NCBI RefSeq assembly: GCF_001921215.1
Contig: NZ_MSIF01000024.1
Coordinates: 62,001 to 126,000, forward strand
From: Actinophytocola xinjiangensis
Lineage (GTDB): Bacteria; Actinomycetota; Actinomycetes; Mycobacteriales; Pseudonocardiaceae
Reading direction: 5' to 3'
DNA length: 64,000 nucleotides
Shown here: positions 17,663-25,913 of the stretch, piece after piece
Layout of the letters: each line of letters begins with the position of its first letter
Numbering within the stretch: the first letter of the stretch is position 1
Notes under the pieces: model-generated
The model's input: only the letters and a program-made list of their open reading frames with translations
Database searches by the model: none
Told to the model about the DNA's origin: nothing
Made by a program: the position numbers and the translations under genes

Positions 17663-18406
17663 TCACCGGGCGACGACAAGTCGAAAACCGGCATCCCATT
17701 CCTCCAGGGCGAGCAACGCGGCGTGCTCCTCGTGCCACCGCCCCGACTCCAGATCCGCCCGCAGCCGCCCCAGGCCTCGGCTGACGGCCGCAGGGTCGGT
17801 CTGCGCGAGCGCCGAGCACGATCGCCGGACCTGGGGGTCCAGATAGGCCTCGGGCCGCCGCCAGTACGCGGGGAAGACGCCGTCAACGAAGTCCCACGGG
17901 ACAGGCAGCACCGTCACGCTCCGCGCCCCCAACTCGTCGGCGATCTCCGAAGCCGAGGGACGGCCGCGTTCCAGGGCCGCGATCTCGGGCACGTACTCGC
18001 GCACGAACCAGAACTCGGCATGCGGTTCCGTTTCGTACGCCAGGACCACCTGACAGGGCGCCACCCGCCGAAGCTCGGCGAGGCCGGCACGCCAGTCGGT
18101 CCAGTGGTGCACTGTCAGCACGGCCAGCGCCGCGTCCACCCCAAGGTCCGGGAGCGGCAACGATTCCGCGACCGCCCGGACCGCCGTGGCGGCCCCAGAC
18201 GGTCGCTGTCGAAGCATCTCGGTCGAGGGTTCCACGGCCAGCACCACGCGGTCCGCCGGCTCGTAGGAACCGGTGCCCGCGCCGACGTCGACGATGCGTT
18301 CAGCCGTCCCCAGCGCGTCGAGGACGGGCGTCATCCAGCGAGGGTCGGTGCGCCGGCCCAGCGAGTACCCGGAGCCGATGGTGTCGTAGAGGGCTGTGCC
18401 GTCCAT
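17663..18406 (-). CDS. Class I SAM-dependent methyltransferase
   Basis: A 247-residue protein with SAM motif I at VDVGAGTGSYEP (about residue 35), an acidic motif II (VVLAVEPSTEML), and a post-motif region LGVDAALAVLTVHHWTDW typical of UbiE/Methyltransf_11-like enzymes. I set the start at ATG 18406, preceded by GCAGGAGGCAC; the open frame continues upstream only because it fuses with the transposase relic. Substrate is unknown. It lies directly downstream of an IS481-type relic, so it may have arrived with it or lost its original promoter. The gene itself looks intact. Confidence 0.82.
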   Translation of the reverse strand: MDGTALYDTIGSGYSLGRRTDPRWMTPVLDALGTAERIVDVGAGTGSYEPADRVVLAVEPSTEMLRQRPSGAATAVRAVAESLPLPDLGVDAALAVLTVHHWTDWRAGLAELRRVAPCQVVLAYETEPHAEFWFVREYVPEIAALERGRPSASEIADELGARSVTVLPVPWDFVDGVFPAYWRRPEAYLDPQVRRSCSALAQTDPAAVSRGLGRLRADLESGRWHEEHAALLALEEWDAGFRLVVAR

Positions 18407-18589
18407 ATGTGCCTCCTGCCGGTCCACCCCTTTTCGCAGGATATACGCGATGACGGCAGGTGCCCCGGGTAGTTGCCTGGACGCAGCGAGGACCGGAGTG
18501 GGTTCGGGCGGCGGTAGGGCGTGCCGTTGCGCGGCATCGCGTGGAGGTGTCGCGGCGTCGGCTGGCCAGGCAGATGATGGCGGCCTTGT

Positions 18590-19440
18590 GCTTCGTGCCC
18601 TGGTTGTATGAGGCCATGGGGTTGGTGACGCCGGTGTGGAGCCGGGTGGCTGGTTTCCGGCGGTGGTGTGCTGTGGTCGATGGTAGTTGTAGTGCACGTT
18701 CCAGACGTGTAGTGGTTCTGTTCTGTGTTGTTCGCTGGTCCAGACGTGGGCGTAGAGGAGTTCCTCGGCCAGGATGCGGTGGTAGCGCTCGACTTTGCCG
18801 TTGTGGCGGGGTGTGTGTGGCGTGATCCGTTGGTGGCGGGCTCGGCGCAGGACGGTGGCGAAGTCGGGGGCGCGGTAGCAGGCGCCGTTGTCGGTGATGG
18901 TCCGGTGGACACGCCGGATGCCGTGTTGGGCGAAGGAGGCGCGGGCGCGGTGGGTGAAGGCGATCGCGGTGCGGGTGGTCTCGTCGGGCAGTGCTTCGGT
19001 GTAGGCCAGGCGGGAGAACCCGTCGATCGCGGTGTGTAGGTAGGTGTAGCGGGCCTGGCCACCGCGTTTGCGGCCGCGGAGTGACTGTTTGGCCTGCTCG
19101 CTGCCGCGGCCGTGGACTCGCCAGCCTCCCCTCGTCGGGGATGACACCGACTTTTCTTGACGTCGAGGTGGATCATGTGACCTGGCCAGCGCGCGTGGAT
19201 CCGCTGGGGTTGGCGGTTGTTCTTGCCGGCGGGGTCGAGGAACCGGCGTCGGTTCAACCTGTTGCGGGCGTCGACCGGCGTGTGGAAAGGCATGCGGCGC
19301 GAAGGAGAGGACGGATCAGCCAACCCCGCCGTGCCCTCATCCGGAACCGTCGTACCCACCGATGCGCGCACTGCCGTGACACACCCAAGTCTTTCGCGAC
19401 ATGAGCGACCGGTCTACCAGCAGCACACCTGGGACAGGGC
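18590..19440 (-). pseudogene. IS481-type transposase relic, frameshifted and internally deleted
   Basis: Three minus-strand frames must be joined to follow the transposase. The N-terminal HTH (HVAKDLGVSRQCAHRWVRRF) lies near 19400-19340. After a frameshift comes PDEGTAGLADPSS, then a deletion of most of the second HTH, then RWPGHMIHLDVKK. After a further frameshift near 19135 comes the rve/DDE core: YTYLHTAIDGFSRLAYTEAL, TITDNGACYRA and PRHNGKVERYHRILAEELL. The expected C-terminal end MASYN occurs in another frame near 18615. The catalytic Asp and Glu codons survive, but the gene is dead. No clear terminal inverted repeats or target duplication were seen. Confidence 0.85.
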
Positions 19441-19501
19441 AGATTCGTCGCTGGGGTGGGCGGAGTGGCGACCGTGGGGCGTGTGGAGGGTGGAACTCAC
19501 G

Positions 19502-20110
19502 TCAGTAGTCGATGATTCCTTTCAGGACGGTGGAGATGACGGACTCGACGGACGGGGTGGCGGTCGCGCGTGGGGTGTGTGACAGCATCATGGACAGGAC
19601 CGTCTCGTGGCAGATGCCGACGAGGAGGGCGGCGGCCACCTCCGGTTCGGCGTCAGGGGTGATTCGGCCGAGGGTTTGTTCGGAGTCCAGGTAGCTGGTG
19701 AGATGGTCGCGCCACTGGTGGCCGCCGGTGAGGTCGCTGAACCGTGCCAGGACGGCCGGCTGGTTCGCCAGCCCCACGAACGCGGGCAGGATCGCCTCGT
19801 GCAGGGCCAGACCGTGGGCCAGGTAGGCCGTCAGGTTGGCCTCGACGCTGGCCGTCCCCGGTTTTGGCAATGGCTCCAGTCCACCTTCGACGGTGTCGAT
19901 GTGGGCGAGCAGCGCGTTGGCGAGTAGTTCCTCCTTGTCGGTGAAGTGGTTGTACAGCACGCCGTCGGCCACGCCGGCCTCGCGGGCGATGGCGCGCACG
20001 GTCAGGCCCGACGTGCCGTGGTCGGCGATCATCCGCTCGGCCGTGTCGATGAGGTGTTCGCGCAGGCTCCGGTCGCCGTCCCGGAGAGCGGCGGCCTTCC
20101 TCGGTGCCAC
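19502..20110 (-). CDS. TetR-family transcriptional regulator
   Basis: A 202-residue TetR protein. The N-terminal HTH is clear (GTSGLTVRAIAREAGVADGV, then LYNHFTDKEEL), followed by an all-helical ligand-binding domain. The GTG start at 20110 overlaps by 1 nt the TAG of the upstream methyltransferase gene, so it is the second gene of a coupled operon. It probably represses that operon through the overlapping palindromes at 20936-20966, in the usual TetR autoregulation mode. The ligand is unknown; it may be the substrate of the partner methyltransferase or of the adjacent P450. Confidence 0.9.
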   Translation of the reverse strand: MAPRKAAALRDGDRSLREHLIDTAERMIADHGTSGLTVRAIAREAGVADGVLYNHFTDKEELLANALLAHIDTVEGGLEPLPKPGTASVEANLTAYLAHGLALHEAILPAFVGLANQPAVLARFSDLTGGHQWRDHLTSYLDSEQTLGRITPDAEPEVAAALLVGICHETVLSMMLSHTPRATATPSVESVISTVLKGIIDY

Positions 20111-20919
20111 TACGCGGACGCCGTGACGAGTAAGGCGGTGCCGCGCAGCCGCACCCCGTCCGGGGTCGCGTACCGGCCCAGGGCCTCGGCCAGCGCCTGC
20201 CGTGCCCTCGCGGCGGCCTCCGGGCCCGCGAGCCCGAGGTGGTACCGGACCGGACCCCAGGCGGCGAGGAACCCGGTCGCGTCGGCGACGTCGCTGCCCC
20301 AGTGCTGGGTGGCCTCGACGCGTGTGCAGCTGACGCCGGTGAAACCGGCCTCGCCGAGGATCGCGCTGGTCCGGTCCGGGTCGGCCAACGAGGTCGGACC
20401 GGTGCCGTCCCTACCCGTTGGCTGGGGGAGATCCATCGACGCGAACACGGTGCCCAGGTCGGTGCCGGCGAGGGCGGTCATGCACAGGAACGCCAGCCGC
20501 CCGCCGGGCGCGAGAGCCCGGTGCACGTTGGCGAACGCGGCCACCGGATCGGCGAAGAACATCACCGCGAACCGGCTCACCGCGAGGTCGAACGACCCGT
20601 CGCGGAACGGATGGACCTGCACGTCGCCCTGCTCGAACGACACGTTGGGCACGCCCTCGGCGCGTTCGCGCGCGGTGGCGAGCATCGGCGCGGACAGGTC
20701 GACACCGACCGCGCGCTCCGCCCGGCCGGCGGCGAGTCTGGTCAGTTGACCGTTGCCGCAGCCGATGTCCAGTACTCGGTCGCGGTCACGGACCTCGTTG
20801 AGCAGATGGTGGTTGAAACCGCTGTTGACCGCGTCGTACCGGTCGGAGTTGTCCGCCCAGTGCTGACCCTCGTACCCGTTCCACGCCTCGGACTGCGCCG
20901 TGTTGACGATGTTGACCAT
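20110..20919 (-). CDS. Class I SAM-dependent methyltransferase, TetR-regulated
   Basis: A 269-residue enzyme with motif I VLDIGCGNGQLTRLAAGR, motif II VGVDLSAPML, and motif III DGSFDLAVSRFAVMFFADPV, followed by the LAPGGRLAFL strand. This is the UbiE/Methyltransf_25-like pattern. The ATG at 20919 follows GAGGTGA. It is the first gene of a two-gene operon with the TetR regulator, and its promoter region holds two overlapping palindromic operators. A methyltransferase under its own TetR repressor often modifies a toxic small molecule, but the substrate is not deducible here. Confidence 0.88.
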   Translation of the reverse strand: MVNIVNTAQSEAWNGYEGQHWADNSDRYDAVNSGFNHHLLNEVRDRDRVLDIGCGNGQLTRLAAGRAERAVGVDLSAPMLATARERAEGVPNVSFEQGDVQVHPFRDGSFDLAVSRFAVMFFADPVAAFANVHRALAPGGRLAFLCMTALAGTDLGTVFASMDLPQPTGRDGTGPTSLADPDRTSAILGEAGFTGVSCTRVEATQHWGSDVADATGFLAAWGPVRYHLGLAGPEAAARARQALAEALGRYATPDGVRLRGTALLVTASA

Positions 20920-20935
20920 GACCTCACCTCTCGTG

Positions 20936-20966
20936 ATGAACGCTTGTTCATGAACGTACGTTCATG
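20936..20966. promoter_or_regulatory. Overlapping palindromic TetR-type operators
   Basis: The 18-bp perfect palindrome CATGAACGTACGTTCATG lies at 20949-20966. An overlapping imperfect copy, TGAACG-CTTG-TTCA, lies at 20937-20950. They occupy the 80 bp between the P450 stop and the methyltransferase start, just upstream of the methyltransferase-TetR operon. Confidence 0.75.
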
Positions 20967-21000
20967 GTGCGAGGTCTGTCAACCGGCTTGGCGGTTCGGG

Positions 21001-22281
21001 TCACCACTGGATGGGCATGTGGGTGATGCCGTTCTGGAAGTTGGAGCGCAGCCGCGCGATCTCCCCGGCGGACCGGACCTCGCCGAGACGGTCGAACACC
21101 GCGGTGAGCATCGCTCGCATCTGGACCCGCACCAGGTGCGCGCCGAGGCAGTAGTGCGGCCCGTTGCCGAAACTGAGGTGGTCGCGCTGGGGGCGGGTGA
21201 TGTCGAAGCGGTCCGGCTCGGGGAACACTCGTTCGTCGCGGTTGCCCGAGGTGAACCAGACGATGACCTTGTCACCGGCGCCGATGCGCTGCCCACCGAG
21301 TTCGGTGTCCACCGTGGCCGTGCGGCGGAAGTGCATGATCGGCGACCACCAGCGCAGCATCTCCTCGATCGTGCCAGGCAGCAGCGAACGGTCCTCTCGT
21401 ACGGCCCGGTAGGTGTCCGGTTCGGACAGCAGGGTGTGCAGCCCGCCGGGAAGTCCGTTGCGCAGGGTCTCGATGCCGGCCAGCGGGAACAGCCAGAACA
21501 TGTTCTCGAACTCGGCGATCGGCAGGTCGGCGCGCACGAGGTTGCTCAGCACGTCGTCGCCGGGATGGTCGCGTTTCCACTCGACGAGGTCGCGCGCGTA
21601 GGCGAACAGGTCGGGCATGCCGGCCCGGGTGCGCTGGTTGGGCAGCCGCCCGTCCGCGTCCGGTTCGGGGCGCAGCACCATCGCCCGCCTGGCCATCGCG
21701 GTCGAGCCGCCGGCGTTGGCCTTGGCCCTGGTGGCGTAGTCGGGGTCCTGGTAGCCGATGATCCGGTTGCTCCAGTCGTTCATCAGCCAGCGGTCCTGGT
21801 CGGGCACGCCGAAGATCTCGGCGATGGTCCGCAGTGGCAGGTCGGCGACGAGCCAGGAGAAGTCGCACGCGCCGTCGCCGGCGACCTCGTCGACCAACTG
21901 GTTGGCCCAACTGGTGATCCGGTCCTCGAGTTGGGCGATGGCCTTGGCGGTGAACGCCCGGGAGATCAGCTTGCGCAGTTCGGTGTGCCGGGGCGGGTCC
22001 TGGTTGAGCAGTGACTGTCTGATGAACGTCAGCGCCCGTTCGTTGGGCGGGTCGAACATCTGTGTCGCCTTGGCGTACGAGGAGTACGTCGTGGTGTCCC
22101 GGAGGACCTGCTTGATCTCCTCGTGCCGCAGCACGCCCCAGAACCCGGTTCCTGGCGCGGGTTCGTCCATCCAGACCACGGCGTGCTCGGCGCGCAGCCG
22201 GGCGAACGACGCGTGGGGAACGCCGGTGAGGTAGGTGGCCGGGTCGACGATCAGTTCGGTGTCGGTGGACACGCTCGTCAT
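21001..22281 (-). CDS. Cytochrome P450, CYP125/CYP124-like
   Basis: A 426-residue P450. The I-helix is WLFPLAGIETLRNG, with the AGxET motif. The ExxR is EEMLRW. The haem loop FGNGPHYCLGAHLVRVQ puts the ligand Cys near residue 378. The pre-haem region (SPIMHFRRTATVDTELGGQR) and the long D/E helix segments resemble the CYP125/124/142 group, which oxidises steroid side chains or branched lipids; that subfamily call is from memory of the pattern. I set the start at ATG 22281, 9 nt after GGAG; the extra upstream codons are poor coding sequence. It shares a divergent promoter region with the F420/hemerythrin fusion gene. Confidence 0.87.
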   Translation of the reverse strand: MTSVSTDTELIVDPATYLTGVPHASFARLRAEHAVVWMDEPAPGTGFWGVLRHEEIKQVLRDTTTYSSYAKATQMFDPPNERALTFIRQSLLNQDPPRHTELRKLISRAFTAKAIAQLEDRITSWANQLVDEVAGDGACDFSWLVADLPLRTIAEIFGVPDQDRWLMNDWSNRIIGYQDPDYATRAKANAGGSTAMARRAMVLRPEPDADGRLPNQRTRAGMPDLFAYARDLVEWKRDHPGDDVLSNLVRADLPIAEFENMFWLFPLAGIETLRNGLPGGLHTLLSEPDTYRAVREDRSLLPGTIEEMLRWWSPIMHFRRTATVDTELGGQRIGAGDKVIVWFTSGNRDERVFPEPDRFDITRPQRDHLSFGNGPHYCLGAHLVRVQMRAMLTAVFDRLGEVRSAGEIARLRSNFQNGITHMPIQW

Positions 22282-22454
22282 CGTGGTGGCTCCATCGGGG
22301 TGGCCACTCCGCCGCGTCGGGATGCGCACGGAGTGTGATTGGACCGTTCGAATGATATCCGCTCCGGAGTGGGTGAATATGGCTTGACGGGATTTCCCGG
22401 AGGTCAATGGTCGTGTAACCGTCGGAGAGTTCTCTTCCTGATGTCGGGGGTAGC

Positions 22455-23303
22455 ATGCGGAATAATCGGCAGATCATTGAGGAGTTCCGCGCCAACAATG
22501 GCCGGGTGGGTGGTGATTGGCAGAGTACTCGACTGCTGTTGTTGACGACCACTGGAGCGGGGTCGGATTTTTCCCACACCGTTCCAATCAGGTATCTGCC
22601 CGACGGCGGCGGTCGGGTCCTGGTCGTCGCCTCCGCCGGCGGGTCGCCCCGGCACCCGGCCTGGTTCACCGACCTGGTGGCCCGGCCCAGGGTCGTGGTC
22701 GAGGACGGCGTGTTCGTCTACGACGCCGAGGCCACCGTGCTCACCGGCGCCGAGCGGGACGCCGCGTTCGCCCGCGCCGTCGAGGTCGACCCCGGCTGGG
22801 GTGTCGACCAGCGGTCCACGGCCAGGGTCATCCCGGTCGTCGCGCTGCGCCGGCTCGCGCCCGGACCACCGAAAGCGAGCTCGCCCGGAGCGGGATTGTG
22901 CCTGGTCCACGACGCTTTCCGCCGTGAGCTGCGGCTGGTGCGCGACGAGGTGGCCAGGTCGGGATCGGTGCTCGGGGCGCAGCTGCGGATGAACTGCCTG
23001 ACCCTCTGCCACGGGCTCGACACCCACCACCGCACCGAGGACGCCCGCATGTTCGCCTTCCCCGGCGTCGACGATCCGGAGCTGGCGCGGACCCTCGCGC
23101 GGGTGCGGGTCGAACATGACGCCATGGCCGCGCTGCTCGACCGGCTGCGCGCGGCGGTGAACTCCGGGGCGCGCGACCTGCTCACCACGGTGGACCAGCT
23201 GGTCGCCGAGCTGGAATCGCATCTGGATTTCGAGGAACGAGAACTCGTCCCGTTACTGGACGCCCCCGAAAGGCACCGGTTGGTGCCCGGATCGGCGCCC
23301 TGA
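22455..23303 (+). CDS. Deazaflavin (F420)-dependent nitroreductase-like domain fused to a hemerythrin HHE domain
   Basis: Residues about 1-135 match the Ddn/F420H2-dependent oxidoreductase family: a helix plus LLLLTTTGAGSDFSHTVPIR, then SPRHPAWFTDLVARPRVVVE. Residues about 155-275 form a four-helix hemerythrin-type domain with candidate iron ligands in LVHDAFRREL, CHGLDTHHRTEDARMF, VRVEHDAMA and LESHLDFEERELVPLL. So this is a two-domain fusion of a redox enzyme and a di-iron O2/NO-binding module, 282 residues, cytosolic. ATG start at 22455. It is divergent from the P450 at 21001-22281. The hemerythrin part may sense or supply oxygen; the combined role is inference. Confidence 0.85.
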   Translation: MRNNRQIIEEFRANNGRVGGDWQSTRLLLLTTTGAGSDFSHTVPIRYLPDGGGRVLVVASAGGSPRHPAWFTDLVARPRVVVEDGVFVYDAEATVLTGAERDAAFARAVEVDPGWGVDQRSTARVIPVVALRRLAPGPPKASSPGAGLCLVHDAFRRELRLVRDEVARSGSVLGAQLRMNCLTLCHGLDTHHRTEDARMFAFPGVDDPELARTLARVRVEHDAMAALLDRLRAAVNSGARDLLTTVDQLVAELESHLDFEERELVPLLDAPERHRLVPGSAP

Positions 23304-23454
23304 GGAACGACTGCCCGGTGTCGGAGAGTAAAGGGGAGCCACAGACAGGTGGGGCTCCACAGGAACCTGATGAATCATTCGCTGCGCCCTGGATCGCGGC
23401 GGCATGATGAGTCGGTCGGAGCGCACGAGAATCACCGTGTGAAGGGAAATCGCG

Positions 23455-24711
23455 TTGAGTACCCAGGCTTATGAAAAGGATTCCAGATCCGGTTCGACAG
23501 GCGACGACGAGGTGGATTCCGGACCGAGTTGTCCCTTCCGTCACGACAACGCCCTGGAGCCGGATCCCTTCATGACGCGGATGCGGGACGAGGCTCCGGT
23601 CGCCAGGGTGCGCATGCCCTACGGGAAGGGCAACGCCTGGCTGGTGACGCGCTACCAGGAGGTCAAGACGGTCACCTCCGACCGGCGGTTCAGCCGGGCG
23701 GCGCTGGTCGGCATGGACTTCCCGCGGATCACGCCGGCGCCCATCGCCCAGTCCGAGGCGATCAACCTGATGGACCCGCCCGCGCTCAACCGGGTGCGTC
23801 GGCTGGTCACCAAGGCGTTCACCACCCCCCAGGTCGACGCGCTGCGGCCGTGGACGACCGCGACGGTGAACACGTTGCTCGACGAGATGGAGGAGCACGG
23901 CCAGCCCGCCGACGTGGCCGACTTCCTGGCGGGCAGGCTGCCGCTGATGACCATCTGCCAGCTGCTGGACGTGCCCGAGCCGGACCGGCCGCAGCTGCGC
24001 CAGTGGGCGATGACGATGATGTCGATGAGCGCCGTCGACAAGGACGCGGCCGCCGCCGCGAAGGCCGGGCTGCGCGGGTACTTCGACGAGCTCACCGCGC
24101 AACGGCGCGACAATCCCGGCGAGGACCTCATCAGTGCGCTCACCACTGCCCGTGTGGGTGACGAGAAGCTGAGTCCGGCGGAACTGTCCGTGTTGGTCAT
24201 GCTGCTGGTGATCACCGGTCACGACACCACCACCTACGACATCAGCAACATCGTCTACACGCTGCTGACCTCGCCGGATCACCTGGCCAGGCTGCGGCGC
24301 GAACCGGAGCTGCTGCCCAGGGCGCTGGAGGAACTGCTGCGCTACATCCCGTTCCGCCAGGGCGTCGGCATCCCCCGGGTGGCGACCGAGGACGTCGAGC
24401 TGGGTGGCGAGACGATCAAGGCCGGGGACGCGGTCCACGTGTCGTACCTGACCGCCAACCGCGACGAGCTGGCCTACGAACGACCGGACGAACTGGACTT
24501 CGACCGGGTGGATCCCGTGCCACACATGGCGTTCGGCTACGGGAGCCACCACTGTATGGGGTCGCACCTCGCCCGGATGGTGCTCCAGGTGTCCATCGGC
24601 GGACTGCTCACGCGGTTCCCGGCACTGCGACTGGCCGTCGCGCCGGAGGAGGTGCGCTGGAACGAGGTGTCGATCTGGCGCTACCCGCTGGCGCTTCCGG
24701 TCGCGTGGTAG
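23455..24711 (+). CDS. Cytochrome P450 paired with THN synthase
   Basis: A 418-residue P450 starting at TTG 23455. The I-helix VITGHDTTTYD has Gly where most have Ala but keeps the Asp-Thr pair. The K-helix is EELLRY, and the haem loop FGYGSHHCMGSHLARM puts Cys near residue 367. It stops 10 nt before the type III PKS gene, so the two form an operon. In streptomycetes RppA is commonly partnered with a P450 that couples flaviolin or oxidises THN; this P450 differs from the CYP158A haem-loop pattern I remember (HYCPGSALGRR), so it may do a different oxidation. Confidence 0.88.
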   Translation: MSTQAYEKDSRSGSTGDDEVDSGPSCPFRHDNALEPDPFMTRMRDEAPVARVRMPYGKGNAWLVTRYQEVKTVTSDRRFSRAALVGMDFPRITPAPIAQSEAINLMDPPALNRVRRLVTKAFTTPQVDALRPWTTATVNTLLDEMEEHGQPADVADFLAGRLPLMTICQLLDVPEPDRPQLRQWAMTMMSMSAVDKDAAAAAKAGLRGYFDELTAQRRDNPGEDLISALTTARVGDEKLSPAELSVLVMLLVITGHDTTTYDISNIVYTLLTSPDHLARLRREPELLPRALEELLRYIPFRQGVGIPRVATEDVELGGETIKAGDAVHVSYLTANRDELAYERPDELDFDRVDPVPHMAFGYGSHHCMGSHLARMVLQVSIGGLLTRFPALRLAVAPEEVRWNEVSIWRYPLALPVAW

Positions 24712-24721
24712 GGGGCGGATC

Positions 24722-25831
24722 ATGTCAACTCTGTGCCGGCCGGCGATCGCGGTTCCCGAGTACCGCATCACGATGGAACACACGCTCGAACTCGCCAGGA
24801 CCATCCACCGCGACCACCCGCAGCTCTCGCTCGCCCTGCGGCTGATCGGCAACACCGGCGTCAAGACCCGCCACATCCTTCAGCCGATCGAGGACACCCT
24901 CAAACACCCCGGCCTCACTGTCCGCAACGATCTGTACGAGGCCGAGGCCAAGTCCCGGATGCCCGACGTCATCCGGCGGGCGCTGGACCACGCCGAGCTG
25001 ACGGTCCGGGACATCGACATGATCGTGTACGTGTCGTGCACCGGTTTCATGATGCCGTCGATGACCGCGTGGCTGATCAACACGATGGGGTTCCGCGAGC
25101 AGACCAGGCAACTCCCGATCGCGCAGCTCGGCTGTGCCGGCGGGAGCGCCGCCATCAACCGCGCGCACGACTTCTGCACCGCCTACCCGAAGGCGAACGT
25201 GCTGATCGCCGCGTGCGAGTTCTGTTCGCTGCTGTACCAGCCGACCGACCTCGGTGTCGGCAACCTGCTGTCCAACGGCCTGTTCGGTGACGCCGTCGCC
25301 GCCGCTGTCGTCCGTGGTGAGGGCGGTGAGGGCGTGCGGCTGGAGCAGAACAGCTCGCGTCTGGTGCCGGACACGGAGGACTGGATCTCCTACAAGGTCA
25401 AGGACACCGGCTTCCATTTCCTGCTGGACAAACGGGTTCCGGGCACCATGGCGATGCTCGCTCCCGCCATGCGGGAGGCGGCCGAGCCGCACGGGTGGGA
25501 CATCGCCGGTCTGGACTTCTACATCGTGCACGCCGGTGGTCCCCGGATCCTGTCGGACCTGGGGAAGTACCTGAACCTGCCGCCGGAGACCTTCCGCTAC
25601 AGCCGGGCCACGCTCACCGAACGTGGCAACGTGGCGAGCGTCGTCGTGTTCGACGCGCTGGAACGGCTGTTCCAGGAAGGCGGCGCCGCCAACGGCGCCA
25701 CCGGGGTGATCGCCGGCTTCGGCCCGGGGATCACCGCGGAGATCGCCCTCGGCACGTGGACCACACCGGCCCGCCGGACCGAGGAACGAACCGAGGAACT
25801 GGCCGCCGCCCAGGGTGTCGCCGTGGGCTGA
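24722..25831 (+). CDS. rppA: Type III polyketide synthase, 1,3,6,8-tetrahydroxynaphthalene synthase (RppA-like)
   Basis: RppA condenses five malonyl-CoA to THN, which oxidises to flaviolin or polymerises to melanin. This 369-residue protein places the catalytic triad at Cys138 (AQLGCAGGSAAINRAHDF), His270 (YIVHAGGPRIL) and Asn303 (LTERGNVASVVVFDAL), which match the RppA numbering I remember. The active-site entrance string SCTGFMMPSMTAWL is also RppA-like. ATG at 24722 is behind GGGGGCGGA, 10 nt after the P450 stop. A strong hairpin follows the gene. Together with the P450 it forms a THN-derived pigment or oxidised naphthoquinone pathway. Confidence 0.93.
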   Translation: MSTLCRPAIAVPEYRITMEHTLELARTIHRDHPQLSLALRLIGNTGVKTRHILQPIEDTLKHPGLTVRNDLYEAEAKSRMPDVIRRALDHAELTVRDIDMIVYVSCTGFMMPSMTAWLINTMGFREQTRQLPIAQLGCAGGSAAINRAHDFCTAYPKANVLIAACEFCSLLYQPTDLGVGNLLSNGLFGDAVAAAVVRGEGGEGVRLEQNSSRLVPDTEDWISYKVKDTGFHFLLDKRVPGTMAMLAPAMREAAEPHGWDIAGLDFYIVHAGGPRILSDLGKYLNLPPETFRYSRATLTERGNVASVVVFDALERLFQEGGAANGATGVIAGFGPGITAEIALGTWTTPARRTEERTEELAAAQGVAVG

Positions 25832-25841
25832 CCGCGCACCG

Positions 25842-25868
25842 CGGGCCGGGTCCACCGGACCCGGCCCG
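25842..25868 (+). terminator. Intrinsic hairpin after rppA
   Basis: Perfect 12-bp stem CGGGCCGGGTCC / GGACCCGGCCCG with a 3-nt loop, 11 nt after the rppA stop. No U-tract, as is usual in actinomycetes. Confidence 0.75.
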
Positions 25869-25913
25869 TCGCGGTGACGCAACCCGCCGCGCCGGCCGCA
25901 CGTCGTAGGGGCT

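Noticed and set aside
17663-19147. 494-aa transposase-methyltransferase fusion
   Set aside because: Transposase part is a frameshifted relic, and the methyltransferase has its own strong start (GCAGGAGG, ATG 18406).
23335-23358. GGAGCC/GGCTCC hairpin after the F420-hemerythrin gene as terminator
   Set aside because: Only a 6-bp stem with a 12-nt loop; too weak to list as a feature.
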